Below, piece by piece: positions 33,644 through 42,885 of a stretch of DNA of 64,000 nt. Numbering within the stretch: position 1 is the stretch's first letter; the number at the start of each line of letters is the position of its first letter. The stretch is from Dyadobacter frigoris (GTDB taxonomy: Bacteria; Bacteroidota; Bacteroidia; Cytophagales; Spirosomataceae). The notes under the pieces are model-generated. The model worked only from the letters and a program-made list of their open reading frames with translations. It ran no database searches and was not told the DNA's origin. The position numbers and the translations under genes were made by a program. The stretch covers positions 63,109 through 127,108 of the forward strand of contig NZ_SZVO01000016.1 of NCBI RefSeq assembly GCF_005280585.1. Direction: 5' to 3'.

Positions 33644-35590
33644 TCATCCAATTATTTTTGCTTCTTTTTGAAAATAGTCAGCAAATTCCTGAATTGCCAT
33701 GCTTCCTAAATCCCCTTCACCTTTTCTACGCACCGATAATGTACCGTCTGCTGCTTCTTTTTCTCCTACAATTAACATGAAAGGAACTTTGGTAACTTCC
33801 GCATCACGGATCTTACGACCAATTTTCTCATCACGATGATCAATAAATCCACGGATATCATGTTCCTGTAATTGCAAAAATACCTGGTCCGCATATTCTG
33901 CATATTTTTCAGAAATAGGTAAAATCGCAATTTGATCAGGTGATAACCATAACGGGAATTGGCCCGCGGAGTTTTCGATCAAAATAGCAATGAAACGTTC
34001 CATCGAACCAAACGGTGCGCGGTGGATCATTACAGGTCTGTGTTTCTGATTGTCAGAACCGGTATATTCAAGTTCAAAACGTTGCGGAAGCTGGTAATCA
34101 ACCTGAATAGTTCCAAGCTGCCATTTTCTTCCCAAAGCATCACGCACCATGAAATCCAGTTTTGGACCGTAAAACGCAGCCTCACCAAGTTCGGTAACTG
34201 TGCTCAATCCACGCTCAGCAGAAGCTTCGATGATCGCACTTTCAGCACGTTCCCAATCCTCATCTTTCCCAATATATTTTTGCTTATCGTTAGGATCACG
34301 CAGTGAAATCTGTGCGCTGTAATCGTCAAAACCTAATGATTTGAAAACATACAAAACAAGATCAATCACCCTGATAAATTCTTCTTTCACCTGATCAGGA
34401 CGACAGAAAATATGCGCATCATCCTGAGTAAACCCTCGTACACGGGTCAAACCGTGTAATTCGCCGCTTTGCTCGTAACGATAAACAGTTCCAAATTCAG
34501 AGAAACGTAATGGAAGATCTTTGTAAGAACGCGGTGAAGTTTTGTATATCTCGCAGTGATGCGGACAGTTCATCGGTTTCAACAAATATTCTTCTCCCGG
34601 GTTTGGTGTTTTAATCGGCTGGAATGAATCCTTGCCATATTTATCCCAGTGGCCAGAAGTTACATATAATTCTTTGCTACCAATATGCGGAGTAACAACC
34701 GGCAAATAACCTGCTCTTGACTGCGCTTTGCTCAAAAATGCCTGCAAACGTTCACGCAGCATGGCACCTTTTGGAAGCCACAACGGTAAACCCTGACCAA
34801 CCTTTTCAGAGAAAGCGAACAATTCAAGTTCTTTTCCCAGCTTACGGTGATCGCGTTTTTTTGCTTCCTCCATCAAAACGACATACTCTTCCAGTTCTTT
34901 TTGTTTTGGAAAAGTAATCCCGTAAATACGGGTCAGCATTTTGTTTTCCTGCTTGTTACGCCAGTAAGCGCCAGCTATATTGGTAAGCTTTACAGCTTTG
35001 ATAATGCTTGTATTTGGAATATGCGGCCCGCGGCAAAGGTCAGTAAATGCACCTTGCTCATAAAGCGTAATCGATCCATCTTCCAGACCATCAATCAGTT
35101 CGAGTTTGTATTCATCACCTTTTTTGGTAAAGAAATCAAGTGCATCCTGCTTGCTGATCGGAATACGTTTGTATTCATTTTTCTGACGTGCCAATTCAAG
35201 CATTTTTGCTTCAATTTTTGGAAAATCATCAGATGAGATTGTGTTTTCACCCAAATCCACGTCATAATAAAATCCTTTTTCGATCGAAGGGCCCGTGCCT
35301 AATTTAACTCCCGGATACAGCGCTTCCAATGCTTCGGCCAATAAGTGGGCAGAAGAATGCCAGAATGTTGCTTTACCATCCTCGTCATTCCACGTGAGTA
35401 AAACTACCAGTGAATCTTTTTCAATAGCGCGCGTAGGATCCCACACTTCACCGTTTACTTTGGCCGCAATAACATTACGGGCCAGACCTTCACTGATACT
35501 CAGTGCTATACCATGGGCAGTGATGCCTTTTTCGTATTCACGCACGCTACCGTCGGGCAGGGTTATTTTAATTAGAGACTCGTCTTTCAT
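33644..35590 (-). CDS. thrS: Threonyl-tRNA synthetase
   Basis: The 648-residue class II synthetase charges tRNA-Thr. It has an N-terminal TGS domain (ITLPDGSVREYEKG), an editing domain with HSSAHLLAEAL and CRGPH, catalytic motif 2 (FGTVYRYEQSGELHGLTRVRGF), and a C-terminal anticodon-binding domain. Zinc ligands are suggested by MNCPHHCEIY. It is 38 nt after the TPR lipoprotein gene, so it may share that transcript. The 38-nt gap is too short for a T-box or a thrS operator leader. Confidence 0.98.
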   Translation of the reverse strand: MKDESLIKITLPDGSVREYEKGITAHGIALSISEGLARNVIAAKVNGEVWDPTRAIEKDSLVVLLTWNDEDGKATFWHSSAHLLAEALEALYPGVKLGTGPSIEKGFYYDVDLGENTISSDDFPKIEAKMLELARQKNEYKRIPISKQDALDFFTKKGDEYKLELIDGLEDGSITLYEQGAFTDLCRGPHIPNTSIIKAVKLTNIAGAYWRNKQENKMLTRIYGITFPKQKELEEYVVLMEEAKKRDHRKLGKELELFAFSEKVGQGLPLWLPKGAMLRERLQAFLSKAQSRAGYLPVVTPHIGSKELYVTSGHWDKYGKDSFQPIKTPNPGEEYLLKPMNCPHHCEIYKTSPRSYKDLPLRFSEFGTVYRYEQSGELHGLTRVRGFTQDDAHIFCRPDQVKEEFIRVIDLVLYVFKSLGFDDYSAQISLRDPNDKQKYIGKDEDWERAESAIIEASAERGLSTVTELGEAAFYGPKLDFMVRDALGRKWQLGTIQVDYQLPQRFELEYTGSDNQKHRPVMIHRAPFGSMERFIAILIENSAGQFPLWLSPDQIAILPISEKYAEYADQVFLQLQEHDIRGFIDHRDEKIGRKIRDAEVTKVPFMLIVGEKEAADGTLSVRRKGEGDLGSMAIQEFADYFQKEAKIIG

Positions 35591-35628
35591 TCAAAAAAAT
35601 AATTCTATTACTCGTATATCTTACAAAT

Positions 35629-36831
35629 CTATTGAATTTTAGCATTTCGAGAGGAATCAATTCTCATATTTGTGGTTCCCCGCGGTTTTATCATGTCAAT
35701 TTTCACCCTTGAACTATCCAGCGTTTTGTAATCGATCTCAATAGCATCTTCCGGATAATAAGAGGGGAACAGTCGTCCATTTTCGCGTTGTTTAACACGC
35801 CACAAACCATTCAAGGCCATTTGATCAGCCGGATTTTTTTCTGTTTCGTAGGTGAAATATTCTTTGGCTTTGATATCATTCCCTAATTTTTCGTAACAAT
35901 AAGCTACCAGGTAATTAATCTGTGGATGATTAGGATTAATCTGGATCAACTTCTGAAAAGCAAGTAATGCGTCATAATAACCTCTCTGTTTTACTTCCAG
36001 AGCGCCAATCTGGAAAAACGCCTCACCCAATTTAGGGTTTATAGAGGTGGCTTTGCGATAATAAACAAGCGCCGTATCTGTCACAGAAAGATTTTTATAA
36101 ATATCACCCCTCTCAAAATACAATTCAGCATTATTTGGAAACCTTTTAATAGCCTTGTTATTAAAAGCAAGTGCCAGATCAAAGTTTAACAATTTTCTGT
36201 AAATAATAGTGCTTTGCTGATAAGCCCGTATCAAACGCGGATTCATAGCAATTGCGCTGTTTAAATTTGCCAGACTTGCCAGAGAATCTCCCTGGCGGGC
36301 AAGCAGCATTCCTTTTACATAATAAGCAGAACCATCATAAGGGGCCATTTTCATAGCCTGGACAAGATATTTATTTGCTTCCCGGAATTTATTTTTAACC
36401 TGGAAAATATCTGCCAGCAAAACATATAGATCCGGACTGCTTTGCTGCAAGGCCTCGGCACGTTCGGCATCTTCGAGGGCATTATCAATTTCGCCAATTT
36501 CGCGGTTAACTTTTCCTCTCAAAAGAAAATATTCACCCACATTATCTTTTTCATTAATTGCCTCATTGATATCTTCAAGCGCAAGTGAATATTGCTCGCG
36601 GTCAAAATAAATACGAGCTCTTTTGAAGTAGTTTAAATCAGTATCGGTATTGCGGATAATAAGATCCGACAAAGATTGCAGCGCATCATCCTGCCATTGT
36701 TTTTTTGCTTTTTTGACAGTGGGAGGTATGCGCGTAGCGTTTCTTGCATCACTTTGACATGACTGTAATATGCTTCCCGACAAAGTTGCCAGAAGCATTA
36801 AAACACTAAATAAGAAACGGCGTTTTTTCAT
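35629..36831 (-). CDS. TPR-repeat lipoprotein
   Basis: The 400-residue product has a lipoprotein signal (LMLLATLSGSILQSCQ, Cys 25) and about eight TPR units from residue ~65 to 345, for example YFKRARIYFDREQYSLALED and AELYFERGDIYKNLSVTDTA. TPR lipoproteins usually serve as protein-binding scaffolds on the periplasmic or outer-membrane face. It lies 38 nt before thrS and 79 nt after the methyltransferase gene. Specific partner unknown. Confidence 0.85.
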   Translation of the reverse strand: MKKRRFLFSVLMLLATLSGSILQSCQSDARNATRIPPTVKKAKKQWQDDALQSLSDLIIRNTDTDLNYFKRARIYFDREQYSLALEDINEAINEKDNVGEYFLLRGKVNREIGEIDNALEDAERAEALQQSSPDLYVLLADIFQVKNKFREANKYLVQAMKMAPYDGSAYYVKGMLLARQGDSLASLANLNSAIAMNPRLIRAYQQSTIIYRKLLNFDLALAFNNKAIKRFPNNAELYFERGDIYKNLSVTDTALVYYRKATSINPKLGEAFFQIGALEVKQRGYYDALLAFQKLIQINPNHPQINYLVAYCYEKLGNDIKAKEYFTYETEKNPADQMALNGLWRVKQRENGRLFPSYYPEDAIEIDYKTLDSSRVKIDMIKPRGTTNMRIDSSRNAKIQ

Positions 36832-36910
36832 TTAAAAAGAATTCCTCTCAAGCAATACTGTTGAATTACCTAATACTATTCAACTGCAAATGTCATCAAA
36901 CTGTTCAAAT

Positions 36911-37798
36911 TTATACTTTTTGATCGGAAAAACGTGAAAATACGCCTAATGGTAAGTTTTTGCCAAAAGAATCGGGGATAAATAATTCACCAAATTCATG
37001 ATTAATCTGATCACCAAAATGTGCTTTAATCAGGTTTTCCAGTATCAAAGCAGAGAATCCCAAGGAATATAAATTGATAATAAAAAAGAAGTTTTCCTTT
37101 TTCAATAACAAAGCACAAAGGCGAAGTATCTCATTCAGATTTTCTTCCAAAAGCCATTTTTCTCCATCCGGTCCACGTCCGTATGCAGGAGGATCAAGAA
37201 TTATTCCGTTGTATTGATTTCCCCGACGAACTTCGCGGTTTACAAATTTCAACGCATCTTCAACAACCCAGCGAATATTATCCAGTCCGCTCAGTTCCAT
37301 GTTTTCTCTCGACCAGTTAATAACCTGCTTCACAGAATCCACGTGTGTAACGTCCGCGCCGGATGCTTTTGCCGCCAGAGAAGCTAGGCCGGTATAGGCG
37401 AATAGGTTTAAAACATTTGGTTTATCCTCTGGAATCTGCTTAACTTTTTTAGCAATATAATCCCAGTTTGTTGCCTGTTCAGGAAAAACGCCCACGTGTT
37501 TAAAAGAAGACAAAGCCAGTTTCGCACGTAAATGTAAGGGGCCCGAACGATATTGCATCACCCAACGATCCGGCATATCCGGTTGGGAAACCCACTGACC
37601 TTTTTCCTGGGAATTTTTATCCCGTTTGAAAACGGCGCTGGATTTGTCGGCCCATTCCTTTTCGCTCATAGACTTATCCCAGATTGCCTGAGGTTCGGGA
37701 CGAGAAAGAATAAAAGATCCAAAACGTTCCAGTTTTTCAAATCCTCCGGTATCAATTAATTGATACTCTGTATGTTGTTCTGGTGAAAGAAGTATCAC
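36911..37798 (-). CDS. Class I SAM-dependent methyltransferase, RlmI/RlmK-like
   Basis: The 295-residue enzyme has the SAM-binding motif VLNLFAYTGLASLAAKASGA, acidic motif HVDSVKQVINWSRENMELSG, and catalytic motif ILDPPAYGRGP. The N-terminal ~100 residues match the insert region of the RlmI/RlmK rRNA methyltransferase group, so modification of 23S rRNA is likely. It lacks the PUA domain of E. coli RlmI, so the target may differ. No close coupling with neighbours; 37799-37886 is a low-complexity gap. Confidence 0.82.
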   Translation of the reverse strand: MILLSPEQHTEYQLIDTGGFEKLERFGSFILSRPEPQAIWDKSMSEKEWADKSSAVFKRDKNSQEKGQWVSQPDMPDRWVMQYRSGPLHLRAKLALSSFKHVGVFPEQATNWDYIAKKVKQIPEDKPNVLNLFAYTGLASLAAKASGADVTHVDSVKQVINWSRENMELSGLDNIRWVVEDALKFVNREVRRGNQYNGIILDPPAYGRGPDGEKWLLEENLNEILRLCALLLKKENFFFIINLYSLGFSALILENLIKAHFGDQINHEFGELFIPDSFGKNLPLGVFSRFSDQKV

Positions 37799-37886
37799 TT
37801 ATTTAATGATTAATTATTAGTGGTAAATTGTTAATGGCTTTTGTTACGACCTATTCTATCGTTACTTTGAGCTAAGCGCCAACAAC

Positions 37887-39476
37887 TTAAAATGAAATTT
37901 TGTTTAAATAATAAACATTACGCCTGCCACGTGTCTGGGCGTCTCCCTGAGCGTTGCTGATACGTTGTTCGCCCCAGGCAATATAGAAATTATCAAACCA
38001 GTAATCGATATCGTCCGTAGATGTTTTCCGTACTTTATCGCCTTCAACAGTAGTACCGTTGTCAACAATTCGGTTGTTGTCCAGAACCTTGCTGCCTTTT
38101 ATTATTTTGCTGCGAATACCGCCGTTATGGCTGTATACAAGTTGGGTAGTACCGTTGGCTTCACTTTGTACTTTTATTTTTTCACGAAGCTCCATACTGC
38201 GTACATTATCAAAGCTGATGCTGTTGTCCCAAAGTAGTTTTCCGTTTTGATCAACATCGGCTACGATTGCGTGCGTATAAGTAAAACCGTCAAAAATTTG
38301 CTGATTGTAACCTCCCCGCCCACCGTACATCGGGTTCCATAAATAAGGATTGTACAAACCCGTTCCGAATGGATAACCTCCCATCATCATAGAGCCATAG
38401 CCAAATCCGCCCATCATATTCTGATTCTGGTATCGATATTCAGGATAGAAAACCTCAGCAACCAGCAAAAACTGGTTGTTTTTTGGAACGATATCATGTA
38501 CCAAAAGCCGGTAGTTCAGTTTGAGATCATCACCGTTTTCTTTCTTTTTACGAATTTTGCGCTCCATTTTTTCCTGTTGTCGCTCATTCATATAATTAAA
38601 GAAATTGCTGAAATCGGTGAAGCTGTGGTAACGGGTGAAAACAATTTCGTCGTTAACAATTTTGGTAATGTAAAGTCCCTGAGAAGCCGCATTGCTGGTA
38701 CTCTGCATGTTGCGATATCCATACGTTCCTATTACCATGCGAACCGAATCGTTTAATATCTGTAAACGGCCGCTCAACAACGAAAAGTCATCTTCCGGGT
38801 CGATAGATGCCTGCACATAAAGTTCTCCTGTTTCTTCATAGGAACGAGCCACGATTTTTGTCTGACGTCCTTTTTTTACAGCAAAACAAACATTGACCAA
38901 ATGATGTGTGGTGTCTACTTCGACAGTTTGAATAGCGTTGGAGCCTTTAATAGCACTTGGCAACACCCGAGTTTGAGAAGTGGTTAAATTAGTATGGATC
39001 AAAACTGGTTCGTTCCTCACCATTCCGGCCATAAAAACGGCATAACCTAAGGTTTTAAAATCAGTGATTTCAAACCTGTCAATTGTATTGATTGTGAAAG
39101 TTTCTACAAAACCCGGCCCAATATTAACCTTGACGATCTGGTAAAGTGAGCTGCGATATTTGCTGAATAGTAGGAAAACGGACTGGCCGTCGTAACACGA
39201 AGCGACATAATCCAGATTAGATTCTACCGGTCCGTCTATTGACCAGACGCGGTCAAGATTGGTATCGAATTTTTGAACATTGTACGTTCCTCTATCTGGC
39301 TTTGAAATCAATAACACGCCTTTGTCACCCAACGGCATTGTTTGAAATGCTGCATTTATATTTTGTAAAGGGAGTTCTATCCGTTTTACAACCTGTGCGG
39401 ATGCGCGGTAAGAAATAATCAGAAAACAAAACACTACCTGTGTTGCCAGGTAAAGGAAACGATGATTTTTAAGCAT
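37887..39476 (-). CDS. Secreted protein with Gly/Met/Tyr-rich insert, function unknown
   Basis: I do not recognise this 529-residue protein. It has a signal peptide (LATQVVFCFLIISYRASAQ) and mainly beta-strand sequence suggestive of a propeller-like fold (repeats such as VQKFDTNLDRVWSIDG and IVADVDQNGKLLWDNS). A striking low-complexity insert at residues ~360-400 is rich in Gly, Met, Tyr and Asn (NMMGGFGYGSMMMGGYPFG). A basic stretch, MERKIRKKKENGDD, precedes it. The start codon overlaps the upstream EVE gene by 8 nt, implying co-translation. Confidence 0.65.
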   Translation of the reverse strand: MLKNHRFLYLATQVVFCFLIISYRASAQVVKRIELPLQNINAAFQTMPLGDKGVLLISKPDRGTYNVQKFDTNLDRVWSIDGPVESNLDYVASCYDGQSVFLLFSKYRSSLYQIVKVNIGPGFVETFTINTIDRFEITDFKTLGYAVFMAGMVRNEPVLIHTNLTTSQTRVLPSAIKGSNAIQTVEVDTTHHLVNVCFAVKKGRQTKIVARSYEETGELYVQASIDPEDDFSLLSGRLQILNDSVRMVIGTYGYRNMQSTSNAASQGLYITKIVNDEIVFTRYHSFTDFSNFFNYMNERQQEKMERKIRKKKENGDDLKLNYRLLVHDIVPKNNQFLLVAEVFYPEYRYQNQNMMGGFGYGSMMMGGYPFGTGLYNPYLWNPMYGGRGGYNQQIFDGFTYTHAIVADVDQNGKLLWDNSISFDNVRSMELREKIKVQSEANGTTQLVYSHNGGIRSKIIKGSKVLDNNRIVDNGTTVEGDKVRKTSTDDIDYWFDNFYIAWGEQRISNAQGDAQTRGRRNVYYLNKISF

Positions 39477-39876
39477 GTGCTAATCCAACAATATGATCAA
39501 ATTCTTCTGCTTTAACCGGAATTACGGACAATCTGGACTGACGGATCAACGCCATATCCTTTAAACTTTCGTCTGCTTTTATTTGTGCTAATGTAACGGT
39601 TTTTGGGAAACGTTCAACGGGAACAAATTCCACTACCACCCAGCGATCATCCTCTGTGGTTGGATCGGGGTAATGTTCTTTCGATACTTTTGCCAGACCG
39701 ACAACTTCTTTTCCTTCATTGCTATGATAAAAAAGAGCAAGATCGCCGGCTTTCATTGCCATCATATTATTACGTGCCTCGTAACTGCGAACCCCGTCCC
39801 ACATGGATTTTCCCTCTTCAACGAAGTGGTCCCATGAATATTTGAAAGGTTCAGATTTGATAAGCCAGTAGTTCAT
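39469..39876 (-). CDS. EVE-domain protein (modified-base reader-like)
   Basis: The start at 39876 gives 135 residues, the usual EVE length; the longer frame to 40014 runs through a repeat and is not coding. Motifs are MNYWLIKSEPFKYSWDHF, WDGVRSYEARNNMMAMK, GDLALFYHSNEGKEVVGLAK and WVVVEFVPVERF. EVE domains belong to the PUA superfamily and are thought to bind modified nucleobases in DNA or RNA. The stop overlaps the following secreted-protein gene by 8 nt. No restriction or modification system lies nearby. Confidence 0.9.
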   Translation of the reverse strand: MNYWLIKSEPFKYSWDHFVEEGKSMWDGVRSYEARNNMMAMKAGDLALFYHSNEGKEVVGLAKVSKEHYPDPTTEDDRWVVVEFVPVERFPKTVTLAQIKADESLKDMALIRQSRLSVIPVKAEEFDHIVGLAHA

Positions 39877-39947
39877 TTTTTTTAGTTGAAATTGAGAGTT
39901 GAGAGCGGCCGGCGCCCGGGTGAAAGTTGTTGTGCGAGTGTTATTCT

Positions 39948-40020
39948 GGAGAGTTGAAAGTTCATTTATCAGTAAATTTGAAGATCCTAATCTTCCAAAT
40001 TGCCAAACTTTCAACTCTCC
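39948..40020. repeat. 73-bp nested inverted repeat between menB and the EVE gene
   Basis: GGAGAGTTGAAAGTT (39948-39962) and its exact complement (40006-40020) flank a second imperfect inverted repeat, AATTTGAAGAT/ATCTTCCAAATT. The element begins 6 nt after the menB stop. There is no T-run for a terminator. Part of a wider AT/GA-rich low-complexity family. Confidence 0.65.
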
Positions 40021-40026
40021 ACTATA

Positions 40027-40851
40027 TCAAGGAAATTTTGGAAATTTACTAAAATCAGGATCCCGTTTTTCAAGGAAAGATCTTTGTCCTTCTTTGGCTT
40101 CTTCGCTTAGATAGTATAGCAACGTAGCGTTTCCGGCAAGTTCCTGGATTCCGGCTTGTCCGTCAAGTTCTGCGTTGAAAGAACTTTTAAGCATACGGAT
40201 TGATAAGGGACTTTTTTGCTGAATTTTTTTACACCATTCAACGGTTGTCGTTTCAAGGTCTTCCAAAGGAACAACTTTGTTGACCAATCCCATCTGTAAA
40301 GCTTCCTGCGCATCATACTGATCACAAAGGAACCAGATTTCCCGTGCTTTTTTTTGTCCAACAACGCGGGCAAGATAAGATGCGCCAAAACCACCGTCGA
40401 AACTTCCAACTTTTGGACCGGTTTGCCCGAAACGTGCATTTTCAGCAGCAATGGATAAATCACAAATTACGTGAAGTACGTGTCCTCCGCCAATAGCCCA
40501 GCCAGCAACCATCGCGATTACGGCCTTAGGGATCGAACGAATCATTCTTTGCAGATCCAGGACATTTAAGCGCGGAACATGATCTTCGCCAATGTATCCT
40601 CCATGTCCGCGAACGGATTGGTCACCACCGGAACAGAATGCTTTTCCGCCTTCGCCCGTTAGTATAATCACATCAATTCGTGTATCATCGCGGCAAATGT
40701 GCATCGCGTCAATCATTTCTGTGACAGTCAGCGGAGTGAAAGCGTTATGTACTTGTGGGCGGTTAATACTGATTTTAGCAATTCCTTCGTGTATTGTAAA
40801 AAGAATTTCCTGATATTCTTTAATGGTTTCCCATTTTATTGAACTAGACAT
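40027..40851 (-). CDS. menB: 1,4-dihydroxy-2-naphthoyl-CoA synthase
   Basis: The 274-residue crotonase-fold enzyme closes the second ring in menaquinone synthesis, from o-succinylbenzoyl-CoA. Diagnostic stretches are NRPQVHNAFTPLTVTEM, FCSGGDQSVRGHGGYIG, AMVAGWAIGGGHVLHVICDL and FGQTGPKVGSFDGGFGASYL. The gene is divergent from menE (starts 146 nt apart), so both steps around the CoA ester are encoded here. Menaquinone is the respiratory quinone of Bacteroidota. Confidence 0.97.
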   Translation of the reverse strand: MSSSIKWETIKEYQEILFTIHEGIAKISINRPQVHNAFTPLTVTEMIDAMHICRDDTRIDVIILTGEGGKAFCSGGDQSVRGHGGYIGEDHVPRLNVLDLQRMIRSIPKAVIAMVAGWAIGGGHVLHVICDLSIAAENARFGQTGPKVGSFDGGFGASYLARVVGQKKAREIWFLCDQYDAQEALQMGLVNKVVPLEDLETTTVEWCKKIQQKSPLSIRMLKSSFNAELDGQAGIQELAGNATLLYYLSEEAKEGQRSFLEKRDPDFSKFPKFP

Positions 40852-40996
40852 ACAAGCAATCTGTGAATGAGTGGAAATAAATGATCACTGTCGTTTTGAA
40901 GCGATCATTCGAACTAATTGGCGAAATTACGGATTGTTTATCTTTCCGTCAAAAACAAAATGATAACTTTCGGGCATTGGTACATCCGGCAATAAA

Positions 40997-42064
40997 ATGA
41001 TTTGGAATACAAACACAACTTTAATACAAAGACAATCTCCTCCCGAAGATCCGTATTTCCGTAAGGCTTACGATTTTATGATTTCCTGGCAGAACGGACA
41101 GTCGGAATTCACACTGCATACCTCCGGCTCGACTGGCACGCCAAAAGATATTTTAGTAAACAGAAACCAGTTAAGCAGCAGCGCGGCGATGACCGGTCAG
41201 GCACTTGATCTTGGAAAAGGAACCCGAGCTTTGGTCTGTTTAAATGTGTCCTACATTGCAGGAGTTATGATGCTGGTTCGGGGGATGGAATTAGGGTGGG
41301 AGCTAAGTATTGTAGAGCCGTCGTCAAATCCATTGTCTGAATTTAAAGATCCTTTTTTCGATTTTGTAGCGATGGTGCCTTTGCAACTTTCAACGATTTT
41401 ATCGGATGAAAATACGAATAAGCATATTCGAAATCTGGGGAAAATTCTGTTGGGGGGAGCTCCTGTTGGTATTCAATTACAAAAACAAATTGATTTGTTA
41501 CCCATCCCGGTTTATCAAAGTTATGGTATGACGGAAACTGTTTCTCACGTGGCATTAAGAAAACTTAATTGTCCGGAAATCGAAAAGGATTACAAAGTTT
41601 TACCAGGAATTGAATTTGGACTGGACGAGCGCGGGTGTCTTTTTGTTGGAGGAACGGTAACAAATGGAGAAAAAATACAGACAAATGATTTAGCTGAAAT
41701 AACGTCTGAAAATACTTTTAACTGGCTGGGAAGAATTGATAATGTGATTAATTCCGGAGGCGTTAAAATTGTTTTAGATAAAGTAGATGAGATAGTTGCC
41801 GAAGTATTTTATGATTTGGGATATGAAAATAATTTCTTTTCCTGGTTTGAAGCTGATGAATTACTTGGGCAGAAATTGATATTAATTGTTCAAAAATCGT
41901 CAGAAACTTTGTCGGGCAAAATGCTTATTGACGAAATAAGAAAAGGTATTTCAACCTATGAAACACCAAAACATGTTTACTTTGTGGACGAATTTATAAA
42001 AACACCGACTGACAAGATCGATAAACGTCGCACAGCTTTTTTAATATTTGATCAAAAACTGTGA
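40997..42064 (+). CDS. menE: O-succinylbenzoate-CoA ligase-like AMP-binding protein
   Basis: The 355-residue protein is short for the adenylate-forming family but typical for Bacteroidota MenE. It has the P-loop-like LHTSGSTGTPKDIL, the aromatic motif VYQSYGMTETVSHVAL, TNDLAEI with the adenylate Asp region, and a small C-terminal domain ending in PTDKIDKR with the conserved Lys. It would make o-succinylbenzoyl-CoA for MenB, encoded divergently. Assignment relies on context as well as motifs. Confidence 0.85.
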   Translation: MIWNTNTTLIQRQSPPEDPYFRKAYDFMISWQNGQSEFTLHTSGSTGTPKDILVNRNQLSSSAAMTGQALDLGKGTRALVCLNVSYIAGVMMLVRGMELGWELSIVEPSSNPLSEFKDPFFDFVAMVPLQLSTILSDENTNKHIRNLGKILLGGAPVGIQLQKQIDLLPIPVYQSYGMTETVSHVALRKLNCPEIEKDYKVLPGIEFGLDERGCLFVGGTVTNGEKIQTNDLAEITSENTFNWLGRIDNVINSGGVKIVLDKVDEIVAEVFYDLGYENNFFSWFEADELLGQKLILIVQKSSETLSGKMLIDEIRKGISTYETPKHVYFVDEFIKTPTDKIDKRRTAFLIFDQKL

Positions 42065-42111
42065 ACCATTCGTCTTGTTAGTTTCTTATCAATACCATAC
42101 ATATAATTTAC

Positions 42112-42885
42112 ATGGATAAAAATATTCAAATTCCCGGTTTCTATATCATTCGCTATCAGACTGCACCAGTTGTTCCTGCGCCTTTTGCCAACTTTCAGAC
42201 AATGAAATTACAGTTGGTTTCGGAAGATGATTTAAGTGTTGATTTTTCGATTAAATATACGGATCGCGAGGATCTTGAAGAAGACGAAATTCTGGATGAA
42301 GGATTTACAATGGACGATGATTTTAGCTGGAAAGGTGCTGTTCCTGCTAACTGGATCAAAGAATTTGAAAAGATTTATACCTCTTCCAAAATCATCCGTC
42401 AGCGTGAAGAGAAGGAATTTGAAGATTTTGTTGAAATAGAAATTGAAGAAAATGATAAGCGCGTAACGGTTTATCCGGTGGATAAAGAACGCTGGGTTTA
42501 TTTTCTTCAGGAGTTTATGCAGGCAATTTTGGAAACATCAGGCCGCGAACTTCCGTTTGAATTAACATATCTGGATCTTGATGCAGAGCCTGCAAGTGAA
42601 GTAGCGTTAAAGGCATCTTTTGCTACGAAAATTTTTACAATGAGCGAAAACGGTGGTTCTGCCAAGTTACTGGACTGGGGATTTTTGCAAAAAGTAATGG
42701 ATACTGTTTATCGTGCTGAATTTGTTTATGATAATGCTTCTGAGACAAAACCGAAAAAGGGTGGTAAATATATTTATACCGGCGACCAGCTTTGGTATCA
42801 GCTAGGTGTGGCGGTTGTAGAAACAACTGCCAAAAGCAAAGATCTTCAAATGATCGAATCTCTGTTTTCTAAATTAGTAAGGTAA
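42112..42885 (+). CDS. Hypothetical cytoplasmic protein
   Basis: I do not recognise a family for this 257-residue acidic protein. There is no signal peptide or membrane segment. Acidic patches include REDLEEDEILDEGF and EIEIEENDKR. It lies 47 nt after menE and may be co-transcribed. The last 12 nt overlap the convergent XRE gene. Confidence 0.65.
   Translation: MDKNIQIPGFYIIRYQTAPVVPAPFANFQTMKLQLVSEDDLSVDFSIKYTDREDLEEDEILDEGFTMDDDFSWKGAVPANWIKEFEKIYTSSKIIRQREEKEFEDFVEIEIEENDKRVTVYPVDKERWVYFLQEFMQAILETSGRELPFELTYLDLDAEPASEVALKASFATKIFTMSENGGSAKLLDWGFLQKVMDTVYRAEFVYDNASETKPKKGGKYIYTGDQLWYQLGVAVVETTAKSKDLQMIESLFSKLVR

Noticed and set aside
35591..35628. T-box or operator leader of thrS
   Set aside because: Only 38 nt separate thrS from the TPR gene, too short, and no T-box motif is present.
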